This document shows positions 43,135 to 52,021 of a DNA stretch of 57,287 nucleotides, one piece after another. The notes under the pieces are model-generated. The model worked only from the letters and a program-made list of their open reading frames with translations, was not told the DNA's origin and made no database searches. Made by a program: the position numbers and the translations under genes. The stretch is from NCBI GenBank assembly GCA_947379755.1, contig CANCOC010000010.1:1-57287 (forward strand). The letters run 5' to 3'. Position 1 is the stretch's first letter. The number at the start of each line of letters is the position of its first letter. The stretch is from Alcaligenaceae bacterium (GTDB taxonomy: Bacteria; Pseudomonadota; Gammaproteobacteria; Burkholderiales; Burkholderiaceae_B).

Positions 43135-44349
43135 ATGATCAAGCTCGACTTTCACCCCACTGGCCGCCATTTTTTGCAAATCCCCGGCCCAAGCCCTGTG
43201 CCAGATCGGATTCTGCGTGCGATCAGTTACCCAACCATTGATCATCGTGGCCCGGAGTTTGGTGCCCTGGGCCTGAAAGTGATCGCAGGCATGCAAAAGG
43301 TATTTCAGACCCGGCATCCAGTGGTGATCTACCCCGCGTCAGGCACCGGAGCCTGGGAAGCGGCGCTAGTCAATACGCTGAGCCCTGGGGACCACGTACT
43401 CATGTATGAAACGGGTCAGTTTGCCGCGCTCTGGAACAAGCTTGCAACACGCATGGGTTTAAAAACAGAAATTCTGACCTATGGAGGCCCGGATGATGTA
43501 CTGCCGGGTGCTGCCGGATGGCGACGTGGTGTGCAGGCGCACTTGATTCATGATCGTCTCGTTCAGGATACCAGTCACAGCATCAAGGCGGTCTGTGTCG
43601 TCCATAACGAAACATCGACCGGCGTGACCTCTGATATATCCGCGGTTCGAAAAGCCATCGACTCGGCCAAACACCCTGCATTGCTAATCGTTGATACGAT
43701 TTCCGGCTTGGGTAGTGCGGATTACCGCCATGATGAATGGGGCGTTGACGTCTCGATTAGCGGATCGCAAAAAGGCTTGATGCTGCCTCCTGGGCTGAGC
43801 TTTAACGCGCTTTCACCGCGCGCAATCGAAGCGTCCAACACAGCCAAGTTGCCGCGGGCGTTTTGGGGCTGGGACGAAATTGTTGAAATGAACAAAGGTG
43901 GCTACTGGCCTTACACCTCAAGCACCAACCTGCTTTATGGCCTGTCCGAAGCGCTCGACATGTTTGAAGAAGAAGGCATGGAGCACATTTTTGCTCGTCA
44001 TCAGCGCTGGGCTGCAGGTGTGCGCACCGCCGTACAGGCCTGGGGCTTGCCGATTCAGTGTGCGGACCCAGCTGTGTATTCACCGATTCTCACAGGAGTG
44101 ATCACTCCCGAAGGCGTGGATGCAGACGAAATCCGCAAACTGATTCAAAAGCGCTTTGACCTGTCGCTTGGCACCGGCCTTGGCAAACTCAAAGGTCGCA
44201 TGTTCCGGATCGGCCATCTGGGCGATAGCAACGACCTGACGCTCATGGCGACGCTGGCTGGCGTGGAAATGGGACTCAAGCTCGCAGATGTCAAACTCGC
44301 TGGCAGTGGCGTTCAGGCAGCAATGGATTATTTTTCACAGACAGAATGA
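43135..44349 (+). CDS. sgaA: Serine-glyoxylate aminotransferase family enzyme
   Basis: This 404-residue fold-type I PLP transaminase starts HFLQIPGPSPVPDRILRA, has YPASGTGAWEAALVN for the phosphate cup, and carries the Schiff-base lysine K213 in ISGSQKGLMLPPGL. CVVHNETSTGVTSD is another hallmark. It converts serine and glyoxylate to hydroxypyruvate and glycine; related enzymes use alanine or aspartate. It overlaps the following FAD/Fe-S dehydrogenase gene by 4 bases, linking glyoxylate/hydroxypyruvate formation to a D-2-hydroxyacid oxidase. Confidence 0.9.
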   Translation: MIKLDFHPTGRHFLQIPGPSPVPDRILRAISYPTIDHRGPEFGALGLKVIAGMQKVFQTRHPVVIYPASGTGAWEAALVNTLSPGDHVLMYETGQFAALWNKLATRMGLKTEILTYGGPDDVLPGAAGWRRGVQAHLIHDRLVQDTSHSIKAVCVVHNETSTGVTSDISAVRKAIDSAKHPALLIVDTISGLGSADYRHDEWGVDVSISGSQKGLMLPPGLSFNALSPRAIEASNTAKLPRAFWGWDEIVEMNKGGYWPYTSSTNLLYGLSEALDMFEEEGMEHIFARHQRWAAGVRTAVQAWGLPIQCADPAVYSPILTGVITPEGVDADEIRKLIQKRFDLSLGTGLGKLKGRMFRIGHLGDSNDLTLMATLAGVEMGLKLADVKLAGSGVQAAMDYFSQTE

Positions 44350-47300
44350 GCATGACCCGCATGACACCGATTATTCAACCCCTGCGGTTCATGCCGCAGC
44401 AATCTGCTGCGGCAACACCACTTGAACGGCTCCTGCACAAAGAGTTGCGAGGCGATGTCCTGTTTGACGCAGCCAGCCGGGGGCGTTATTCCACCGATGC
44501 CTCGATCTACCAGATCATGCCCACAGGAGTGGTTGTTCCTCGCGATCAGGCCGATGTACTGCGTGCGCTCGACATTGCAAGGGATCAGAAAGTACCGGTG
44601 TTATCGCGTGGTGCTGGCACGAGCCAGTGCGGCCAGACGGTCGGACAAGCGCTTATTATCGACAACAGCAAATGGCTGTGCAATGTGATCGAATTTGATG
44701 CCGTGGCACGCACGGTGACGGTCGAACCTGGCATGGTGCTCGACCATCTGAACGCCTGGCTCAAACCCCATGGTTTATGGTTTGCAGTTGATGTATCGAC
44801 GAGCGCTCAATGCACCATTGGCGGAATGACTGGCAACAATTCCTGTGGCTCGCGTTCAATCGAATATGGCAACATGGTGCACAACGTTGTGTCGGTGGAT
44901 GCGGTGCTTGCCGATGGCACGCAGGCGCGCTTTGGCTCACTGAACCAACCGGTTGTGGGTACAAGAATGCAAGGCATTCTGCAGGAGCTCAAGCTGATTG
45001 CTGAGCGTGAGCGTGGCGAGCTCGCCGAGCGCATTCCAAAAGTTTTGCGTCGTGTGGCCGGTTACAACCTGGATATTTTTGATTGCCAGAACCCCCGCGC
45101 CTACACAGACGATGGCGTTGCAAACCTTGCCCATATTCTGGTGGGTTCCGAAGGCACTCTGGCCTACAGCCGCCAGATCACACTACAACTCAGCCCCCTG
45201 CCCGTCCATAAAACCCTGGGTGTTGTGAATTTCCAGAGTTTTTATAAAGCAATGGAAACCACACAGCATCTGGTCAAGCTCAAACCCACTGCTGTTGAGT
45301 TGGTTGACCGTACGATGATCAACCTCGCCATAGAAAATCCGGCGTTCAGGCCGGTCATCGAAAAAGCACTGGTGGGCGCACCTGCTGCCATTCTGCTGGT
45401 CGAGTTTGCCGGCGAGGATCATGCAGCACTGACGGCAAAGCTCGATGAGCTCGACATGCTGTTAAGCGACCTGGGACTGCCAGGCTGTGTCGTCAAGATG
45501 CCAGGTGCGGCAGAACAAAAAGCACTGTGGGATGTTCGCAAGGCTGGCCTGAACATCATGATGAGCATGAAAGGCGATGGCAAACCTGTTTCCTTTGTTG
45601 AAGACTGCGCAGTCCCGCTTGAGCATCTGGCCGAGTACACCAGCCGTCTGACCGAGATATTTCACCAATACGGCACTGAAGGCACCTGGTACGCACATGC
45701 GAGCGTAGGCACACTGCATGTCCGCCCTATTCTGGATATGCGCCGTGATGGCGCGGTCAAAATGCGCGAGATCGCCGAGGCGACCAGTGCGCTCGTGCGC
45801 GAATACAAGGGCGCCTTCTCTGGCGAGCACGGAGATGGGTTGTGCCGGGGCGAATGGGTGCAATGGCAATACGGACCGCGCATTCACCAGGCGTTTTCAG
45901 AAATCAAGACACTGTTTGATCCCGAGAACCGTTTCAATCCGGACAAAATGATTCATCCGCCCAAAATGGATGACCGCAGCAATTTTCGTTTTGGGCCTGA
46001 TTATGCCGTACCTGCAATGCAGACTGCGCTTGACTGGTCCGCATGGAACGTCATTCGTGATCCACTGACCGCGGTCGAAACACTGCCCGGTACGGGGCTG
46101 GATGCGAGCGGCGGCCTGGCCTCTGCAGTTGAAATGTGCAACAACAACGGACATTGCCGAAAATTTGATGCCGGGACAATGTGCCCCAGTTATCGTGTGA
46201 CAAAAGACGAACAGCACGTCACGCGGGGACGCGCAAACACCCTGCGCCTGGCGCTATCTGGCCAGATTGGTCATGAGGGTCTGGCGAGTCAGGAAGTCAA
46301 AGATGTCATGGATTTGTGTGTCTCATGCAAAGGCTGCAAAAGAGACTGTCCGACAGGCGTTGACATGGCAAAGATGAAAATCGAAGCCCGTGCGGCCTGG
46401 ACCGCTCGCCATGGTTTACGTCTGCGTGACCGGCTGATTGCTTATATGCCGCATTACGCACCCTGGGCAAGTAAGCTTGGCAAGCTGCTTGGCTCTGCAG
46501 AAAACATTCCGTTTCTGGGTAGCTGGGCCAAACGCATGACAGGACTCTCTATTGAAAGATCTCTGCCGACTTTCCGCCGACCTTTTTTAGCCGACTATCA
46601 GGCCATGACAACAGCCAGACAGCCCGCAACGGACTCTGCCGCAGATGTGAAAGAGGTCCTACTGTTTGTCGATACATTCAATAATTATCTGGAATCTGAA
46701 AACGCCCAGGCTGCTGTCCGGGTGCTCGAGGCAGCAGGCTATACCGTACATTTCAATATCACCCCGGGTGAGCGTCCTTTATGTTGCGGTCGCACGTTCC
46801 TGTCAGCAGGTCTGGTTGAACAGGCAAAAAAAGAAGCCCGACGTACCCTCGATGCGCTGATGCCCTTTGTAGAGCGAGGCGTGGCCATTGTCGGACTGGA
46901 GCCCTCCTGTCTGCTGACCCTGCGCGACGAGTTTCTACAATACGGGTATGGTGAACAAGGCCGGCAACTCGCCGGTCATGCCTTCCTGTTTGAAGAATTC
47001 CTCGTGCGTGAACAGCGTGCTGGTCGTTTGAGCCTGACCTTCAAACCTATTGAGGCCACACACGCAATGCTGCACGGACATTGTCATCAGAAAGCCTTTG
47101 ATGCACTCACCCCTGTCCAGACCGTCCTGAGCTGGATTCCTGAGCTCAAGGTTTCAACCATCGAGTCCTCGTGCTGCGGCATGGCTGGCAGCTTTGGCTA
47201 TGAAGCCGAACATTATCAAACCTCGATGGCAATGGCTGAACTCGCTTTGTTGCCTGCAATACGCAAACGCCCGGAGCATGCCGTCGTGGTAGCCGATGGG

Positions 47301-47381
47301 ACAAGCTGTCGACATCAGATCAAGGATGGTGCACAGACTCAAGCCGTTCACACTGCAAGACTCCTTGCACAGGCACTTTAA
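44346..47381 (+). CDS. FAD-linked and Fe-S D-2-hydroxyacid dehydrogenase (YdiJ-like, GlcD-GlcF type fusion)
   Basis: This 1011-residue protein joins an FAD-binding PCMH domain (VPVLSRGAGTSQCGQTVG, TIGGMTGNNSCGSRSIEYG), an FAD-oxidase C-terminal domain (HASVGTLHVRPILDMRRDG, SGEHGDGLCRGEW), a ferredoxin-like part with two cysteine groups (CNNNGHC near residue 597 and CVSCKGCKRDCP near 658), and two CCG-type domains (LCCGR near 812, HCHQK near 912, SSCCGMAGSFG near 941). The size and order match E. coli YdiJ, a D-2-hydroxyglutarate dehydrogenase of about 1018 residues. Glycolate, D-lactate or D-glycerate are alternative substrates given the coupled aminotransferase. Confidence 0.92.
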   Translation: MSMTRMTPIIQPLRFMPQQSAAATPLERLLHKELRGDVLFDAASRGRYSTDASIYQIMPTGVVVPRDQADVLRALDIARDQKVPVLSRGAGTSQCGQTVGQALIIDNSKWLCNVIEFDAVARTVTVEPGMVLDHLNAWLKPHGLWFAVDVSTSAQCTIGGMTGNNSCGSRSIEYGNMVHNVVSVDAVLADGTQARFGSLNQPVVGTRMQGILQELKLIAERERGELAERIPKVLRRVAGYNLDIFDCQNPRAYTDDGVANLAHILVGSEGTLAYSRQITLQLSPLPVHKTLGVVNFQSFYKAMETTQHLVKLKPTAVELVDRTMINLAIENPAFRPVIEKALVGAPAAILLVEFAGEDHAALTAKLDELDMLLSDLGLPGCVVKMPGAAEQKALWDVRKAGLNIMMSMKGDGKPVSFVEDCAVPLEHLAEYTSRLTEIFHQYGTEGTWYAHASVGTLHVRPILDMRRDGAVKMREIAEATSALVREYKGAFSGEHGDGLCRGEWVQWQYGPRIHQAFSEIKTLFDPENRFNPDKMIHPPKMDDRSNFRFGPDYAVPAMQTALDWSAWNVIRDPLTAVETLPGTGLDASGGLASAVEMCNNNGHCRKFDAGTMCPSYRVTKDEQHVTRGRANTLRLALSGQIGHEGLASQEVKDVMDLCVSCKGCKRDCPTGVDMAKMKIEARAAWTARHGLRLRDRLIAYMPHYAPWASKLGKLLGSAENIPFLGSWAKRMTGLSIERSLPTFRRPFLADYQAMTTARQPATDSAADVKEVLLFVDTFNNYLESENAQAAVRVLEAAGYTVHFNITPGERPLCCGRTFLSAGLVEQAKKEARRTLDALMPFVERGVAIVGLEPSCLLTLRDEFLQYGYGEQGRQLAGHAFLFEEFLVREQRAGRLSLTFKPIEATHAMLHGHCHQKAFDALTPVQTVLSWIPELKVSTIESSCCGMAGSFGYEAEHYQTSMAMAELALLPAIRKRPEHAVVVADGTSCRHQIKDGAQTQAVHTARLLAQAL

Positions 47382-47382
47382 A

Positions 47383-47823
47383 ATGAACGTGAACAGAGTC
47401 AAGGTGCTGGTGACGGCGTGTTTCTTGCTGAGTGCCTCCCCATACGTGCAGGGTCAGTCCGTCAGCCAGCAGATCGTCCTTACCGCGGGCGAGGAACCAG
47501 TCGTTTTATTAGCATTCAACGAAAATCTGATCGTTGAAATGCAGAGCAACCCCTCAACAGGATATCGCTGGGATGCTAACCAGCGTTCCCGCGAAAGACG
47601 TTGTTACCGACTGACTGAACTGACTGAAATACACGATACTGCAGAGTCCGCCCCGCCGGTGTTGATTGGCGCCCCGATCACTCAGAAATGGTCTGTCTCG
47701 CTCGACCCTGACTTTCCATGTCAAAATGACGTACACATCAGCTGGACTTATCATCGTCCGTGGGAACCGAGTTCCAGTCAGGATATGAAAGCCAGCCTCC
47801 TGTTGCGTACCCTGAGTCAGTAA
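47383..47823 (+). CDS. Chagasin-type (I42) cysteine protease inhibitor family protein
   Basis: This 146-residue secreted protein has a signal peptide (VNRVKVLVTACFLLSASPYVQG). The mature domain has the I42 loops: the NPSTGYRWD motif and a late TYHRPWE motif, the latter matching the RPW loop of chagasin. Such inhibitors block papain-family cysteine proteases. In bacteria they are usually periplasmic with unknown targets. ATG 47383 lies one base after the stop of the dehydrogenase gene; the frame is open further upstream but only overlaps that gene. Confidence 0.8.
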   Translation: MNVNRVKVLVTACFLLSASPYVQGQSVSQQIVLTAGEEPVVLLAFNENLIVEMQSNPSTGYRWDANQRSRERRCYRLTELTEIHDTAESAPPVLIGAPITQKWSVSLDPDFPCQNDVHISWTYHRPWEPSSSQDMKASLLLRTLSQ

Positions 47824-47910
47824 ATACTGAATCAGCATACGGCCGACCGCCAGCCAGCTGACATCGTCATCGCATAACATTTTATTTTTTAACAGAACCA
47901 GACACCCAAC

Positions 47911-48528
47911 ATGAAAAAAGCTATCACCACCCTCATCGAGCAACGCATCTCCGCCAATCAGTTTGATCCTTCAAAAACGCTCAGCATTGCAGATATCGAA
48001 GAGCTTGTCCGGCTTGCAACACTCTCACCCACAGCATTTAATTTCCAGAACTGGAAATTCATTGCTGTGCACACACCCGAAGCGAAGGAAAAACTCAAAG
48101 CAGTTGCCTACGGCCAGCAAAAAATCGCCGATGCTGCAGTGACTTTTATCATCTGTGGAACACTGGAAGCGCATAAAGGACTGGCCAAGGCTCTTCAGCC
48201 TTCCATCGATGCAGGAATCATTGATCAGGCGATGTCTGACGCGTGGGTTGGCATGGCGACCGGTGCTCACACCGACAATCCCCAACGTCAGCGCGACGAA
48301 GCGATTCGTTCAGCATCCATGGGCGCGATGACCCTCATGCTGGCAGCACAGGGAATGGGTCTGGTCAGTGGCCCGATGATTGGCTTTGATCCCGCCGCAG
48401 TGTCCAGGGAGTTCAACCTGACTGCAAATGATATTCCCGCCATGCTGGTCGCTGTCGGCTACGCCGCAGCAGGTAACTGGCCACAAAAGCCTCGTCTGCC
48501 CGTGCAGGACATTTTGACGATTGTCTGA
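47911..48528 (+). CDS. Nitroreductase family FMN protein
   Basis: This 205-residue FMN-dependent oxidoreductase has landmarks IEQRISANQFDPSK, LATLSPTAFNFQNWKFIAV (FMN-binding region), RSASMGAMTLMLAAQGMGLVSGPMIGFD, and VAVGYAAAGNWPQKPRLP. Members reduce nitro groups, quinones or enones with NAD(P)H. It stands alone, with a long hairpin 25 bases after the stop. Confidence 0.9.
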   Translation: MKKAITTLIEQRISANQFDPSKTLSIADIEELVRLATLSPTAFNFQNWKFIAVHTPEAKEKLKAVAYGQQKIADAAVTFIICGTLEAHKGLAKALQPSIDAGIIDQAMSDAWVGMATGAHTDNPQRQRDEAIRSASMGAMTLMLAAQGMGLVSGPMIGFDPAAVSREFNLTANDIPAMLVAVGYAAAGNWPQKPRLPVQDILTIV

Positions 48529-48553
48529 CACAGACTGGTTAAATGCTTTATAA

Positions 48554-48589
48554 AGAAAGGCGACTGCATCTAGATGCAGTCGCCTTTCT
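48554..48589. terminator. 36-base perfect palindrome, probable terminator
   Basis: The sequence AGAAAGGCGACTGCATCT pairs perfectly with its complement across the centre CTAG, forming an uninterrupted 36-base inverted repeat just after the nitroreductase gene. Only a short T run follows (TAATTTT), so it may terminate or simply protect the 3' end. Confidence 0.7.
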
Positions 48590-48642
48590 AATTTTAAAGA
48601 ACTGGTCAACAACTACTGTCAGACCGGCTTAAAAGAGACAAC

Positions 48643-50277
48643 ATGAAGCTCCAACCAATGAAAGATTACGATGCGATGGCACGTGATTTCGCACTCACGG
48701 TCCCTCCTGTATTTAACTTTGGGCGCGATGTCATTGATGCCCAGTCTGCTGATCACGACAAACCAGCATTGATCTGGTGCAACGACAGGGGCCAGGAGCG
48801 TCTGTTTAACTTTTCAGACATCTCGCGCCTAACCAATCAACTCGCAAATCTGCTAGCACAACAAGGTATCACCAAAGGGGATCGCGTACTGATTCTGCTG
48901 CCTCGCATACCTGAATGGCAAATTGCAATGGTTGCCTGCCTGAAAATGGGTGCTATTCCAATACCATGCGTCGAGATGCTGACCACCAAAGATGTTCAGT
49001 TTCGACTCAGAGATGCTGGCGTGAAGGCAGCGATCACAACCGTGGCGAACGTCGATAAGTTCGAGGGCCTTCACAGACTGCACGCCCGTATCGTGGTGGG
49101 CAAATTACCAGAGGGTTCAACCTCAGGTCAGTGGATTTCCATTCAAGAGGCTGACTTTCAATCTACGAGCTTTAACTGCGTCGAAATGAAAGCCGAAGAC
49201 CCTGCGTTGCTCTATTACACGTCTGGCTCCTCTGGCAATCCAAAGGGCGTGCTGCACGCGAGTCGGGGCATCTATGCGTGGAGACTGTCTGCTGCCTGGT
49301 GGCAAACACTGCAAACCTCTGATATCAAGTGGTGCACCTCAGACACGGGCTGGGCCAAAGCGGGTACAGGGATTTTATTCGGTCCATGGAGCCGAGGCAG
49401 TTGCGTACTTTTTTATGATGGCAAGTTTGATGCCAAAGAGCGCTTGCGCTTGCTGGCACATTACAAAGTGACGGTTTTCTGTGCCCCTGCAACCGAGTTT
49501 CGTCATCTCGTAAACGTGTCCATGCAGGGCGTTGATCTCTCTGCCTTGCGCTTGAACGTATCAGCGGGTGAATCTGTCAATCCAGAAATTGTGAAGCAAT
49601 GGTTTGAGCGCTCTGGTGCTCCGCTACTTGACGGCTATGGTCAGACAGAAACCCTGATGACTGTCCTGAACTACCCTTGCATGCCAGTTAAACCCGGATC
49701 AATGGGCAAACCCATCCCTGGGACACGTTTCAAGATTTTGTCAGACGACAACCATGTTCTGGGTGCGAACGATATCGGTCACCTGGCCATGGAGCTTCCA
49801 AACCCACAGTTTATGCTGGGCTACTGGAACAATCCTCAGCGTACGGCAGAAAACATCCGACGAATCGACGGTGTTGATTTTTGGTTGACAGGTGATTTGT
49901 CATACATAGATGAGGATGGCTACGTCTTTTATGCTGGTCGCAATGATGACATCATTAGCTCTGCGGGATACCGGATTGGACCGACCGAAATCGAAAACGT
50001 ATTGATTGAACATCCCGCCGTCATGGAAAGCGCAGTGGTCGCCAGTCCTGATGCCGAGCGAGGCGAGGTGGTGAAAGCATTTATCATTCTGCAGGCAGGA
50101 TGCCTGCCCTCTGACGCACTGATTAAGGAATTGCAAGTGTATGTCAGGCAGCACACCGCACCTTACAAATATCCACGAAAAATCGAATTTGTTGATAGTT
50201 TGCCCAAGAATCCTTCAGGCAAACTCATGCGACGGGTATTAAAGGATAAGGAGTTTGTAGCACCATCAAACAACTGA
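48643..50277 (+). CDS. Acyl-CoA synthetase (AMP-forming, acyl-adenylate superfamily)
   Basis: This 544-residue ligase has the P-loop YYTSGSSGNPKGVLH, the GYGQTE motif, TGDLSYIDEDGYVFYAGRNDDII with the adenylate-binding Asp and Arg, and the C-terminal catalytic lysine in PKNPSGKLMRR. The WWQTLQTSDIKWCTSDTGWAKA stretch resembles the medium-chain acyl-CoA synthetase group. It activates a carboxylic acid to its CoA thioester. The next gene, an ABC ATPase, starts 69 bases later on the same strand, so it may activate an imported carboxylate. The acid is not predictable. Confidence 0.92.
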   Translation: MKLQPMKDYDAMARDFALTVPPVFNFGRDVIDAQSADHDKPALIWCNDRGQERLFNFSDISRLTNQLANLLAQQGITKGDRVLILLPRIPEWQIAMVACLKMGAIPIPCVEMLTTKDVQFRLRDAGVKAAITTVANVDKFEGLHRLHARIVVGKLPEGSTSGQWISIQEADFQSTSFNCVEMKAEDPALLYYTSGSSGNPKGVLHASRGIYAWRLSAAWWQTLQTSDIKWCTSDTGWAKAGTGILFGPWSRGSCVLFYDGKFDAKERLRLLAHYKVTVFCAPATEFRHLVNVSMQGVDLSALRLNVSAGESVNPEIVKQWFERSGAPLLDGYGQTETLMTVLNYPCMPVKPGSMGKPIPGTRFKILSDDNHVLGANDIGHLAMELPNPQFMLGYWNNPQRTAENIRRIDGVDFWLTGDLSYIDEDGYVFYAGRNDDIISSAGYRIGPTEIENVLIEHPAVMESAVVASPDAERGEVVKAFIILQAGCLPSDALIKELQVYVRQHTAPYKYPRKIEFVDSLPKNPSGKLMRRVLKDKEFVAPSNN

Positions 50278-50346
50278 TCATGTTCAGCTCGCGATCCCGT
50301 ATATTAGGGATAAAAATTCAAATAAAATATTTGAGGGAGACAAGAC

Positions 50347-51150
50347 ATGAATCAGGTGCAGACTAACCTGCAGCCTTTACTTGAAGTCAAAGGCGTAACC
50401 CTGCAGTACAAAACGGCTGAACATCTGGTCACCGCAACATATCGTGTGGACTTTAATGTCTATGACTCAGAGCGCTTTGTATTGCTCGGTCCATCGGGCT
50501 GTGGCAAATCTTCGCTGTTAAAAGCGGTGGGCGGCTACATGCCACCTGTTGAAGGCACGATTTCACTCAACGGACTCGCAGTCACCAAACCAGGTCCAGA
50601 TCGCATGATGGTGTTTCAGGAGTTTGACCAACTCTTACCCTGGAAGACAGTCGTTGAAAACGTGATGTTCCCGCTGGTCGCAAGCGGCAAAATGCGCCCG
50701 CCTCAAGCCAGGCTTCAGGCGCTGCACTACATTGACAAAGTCAATTTATCAAAATTTGCCGACAACTACCCTCATACCTTGTCCGGTGGCATGAAGCAGC
50801 GCGTATCGATCGCCCGGGGGATGGCGATGGAGCCTGCCATTTTGCTCATGGACGAACCCTTTGCCGCACTCGACGCACTCACGCGTCGCAAGATGCAAGA
50901 CGAGTTGCTCCAGCTCTGGGATGACACGCATTTCACTGTACTGTTTGTGACCCACTCGATTCCCGAAGCGATTCGCATTGGCAGCCGTATTCTGCTCCTC
51001 ACACCACATCCCGGTCAGGTCAGGGCAGAGCTCAACAGTTTGCCACGTGCAGTGCAAAATACCATCCACCAACAGGCACTGGAAGAAAAAATTAACGACA
51101 TGCTGTTTGCCGAGAGTCATAGCACGCATGCAGAGGTGTTTCATGGATAA
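50347..51150 (+). CDS. ABC transporter ATPase (SsuB/TauB type)
   Basis: This 267-residue ATPase has Walker A GPSGCGKSS, FQEFDQLLPWKTVVENV at the Q-loop (with Glu in place of the usual second Gln), signature LSGGMKQRVSIARGM, Walker B ILLMDEPFAALD and FVTHSIPEAI. It has a strong GGGAG ribosome site. Its end overlaps the permease start by 8 bases. The partner binding protein is encoded on the opposite strand beyond the permease. Confidence 0.93.
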   Translation: MNQVQTNLQPLLEVKGVTLQYKTAEHLVTATYRVDFNVYDSERFVLLGPSGCGKSSLLKAVGGYMPPVEGTISLNGLAVTKPGPDRMMVFQEFDQLLPWKTVVENVMFPLVASGKMRPPQARLQALHYIDKVNLSKFADNYPHTLSGGMKQRVSIARGMAMEPAILLMDEPFAALDALTRRKMQDELLQLWDDTHFTVLFVTHSIPEAIRIGSRILLLTPHPGQVRAELNSLPRAVQNTIHQQALEEKINDMLFAESHSTHAEVFHG

Positions 51151-52021
51151 CGCATTCCACGATTTGCCGATACGCTCAGAAATCTATCTCGATCCTCAGC
51201 CCTACTCCTCCGTAGGCATTGTAGAAAAAAGACTCTCGAACCTGGAGAGGCTGCGCAACAATACATTCTTCAGACGCATTGTGTTGCTCGGTGTACTTGC
51301 GAGTATCTGGCAAATCTATGCCGTCACACTTGATAATGGCTTGCTATTCCCTACCTTTACAGACACGATGCAGGCACTCTACACAGGCATCGTATCAGGA
51401 GGCCTACTAGAAAAGTCCTGGACATCCATCAGCGTGCTGCTGGTCGGCTATGCCTGTGGCATCGTCCTGGCAACATTGCTGACAATCTTTGCAATCACCA
51501 CACGTGTCGGTAACGATATTCTTGAAACGCTCACTTCCATGTTCAATCCGCTGCCGGCGATTGCCTTGCTGCCTTTGGCACTAATCTGGTTCGGCCTGGG
51601 GCAAGGCAGTCTGATTTTTGTACTGATTCATTCCGTACTCTGGGCCGTTGCGCTCAATACGCACTCAGGCTTTATGTCGGTTTCGCTCACGATGCGCATG
51701 GTGGGACGCAACTATGGCCTGACCGGCTTTGGGTATGTGTTGCGCATCCTCATTCCCGCAGCCTTTCCAAGTATTCTGGCCGGTTTGAAAATTGGCTGGG
51801 CCTTTGCGTGGCGCACCCTGATCGCTGCCGAACTCGTGTTCGGCGCCAGTTCAGGTTCGGGTGGTCTGGGATGGTTTATTTACCAGAATAAAAATCAACT
51901 TGAAATTCCCAGCGTCTTCGCCGGGTTGTTCATGGTGATTTTTATTGGATTGATTGTCGAAAACTTTATTTTCAAAGTGATCGAACGGGTGACCATCCGC
52001 AAATGGGGCATGCAGACCTGA
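51143..52021 (+). CDS. ABC transporter permease (SsuC/TauC type)
   Basis: This 292-residue permease has a polar N-terminal tail of about 45 residues before the first membrane segment, which is longer than usual. The contact loop LTMRMVGRNYGLTGFGYVLRILIPAAFPSILAGLKIG and FNPLPAIALLPLALIWFGLG place it with nitrate/sulfonate importers. ATG 51143 overlaps the ATPase stop; a longer frame from 50978 merely runs antiparallel to codon phase inside the ATPase gene. Its stop directly abuts the convergent binding-protein stop. Confidence 0.92.
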   Translation: MDNAFHDLPIRSEIYLDPQPYSSVGIVEKRLSNLERLRNNTFFRRIVLLGVLASIWQIYAVTLDNGLLFPTFTDTMQALYTGIVSGGLLEKSWTSISVLLVGYACGIVLATLLTIFAITTRVGNDILETLTSMFNPLPAIALLPLALIWFGLGQGSLIFVLIHSVLWAVALNTHSGFMSVSLTMRMVGRNYGLTGFGYVLRILIPAAFPSILAGLKIGWAFAWRTLIAAELVFGASSGSGGLGWFIYQNKNQLEIPSVFAGLFMVIFIGLIVENFIFKVIERVTIRKWGMQT

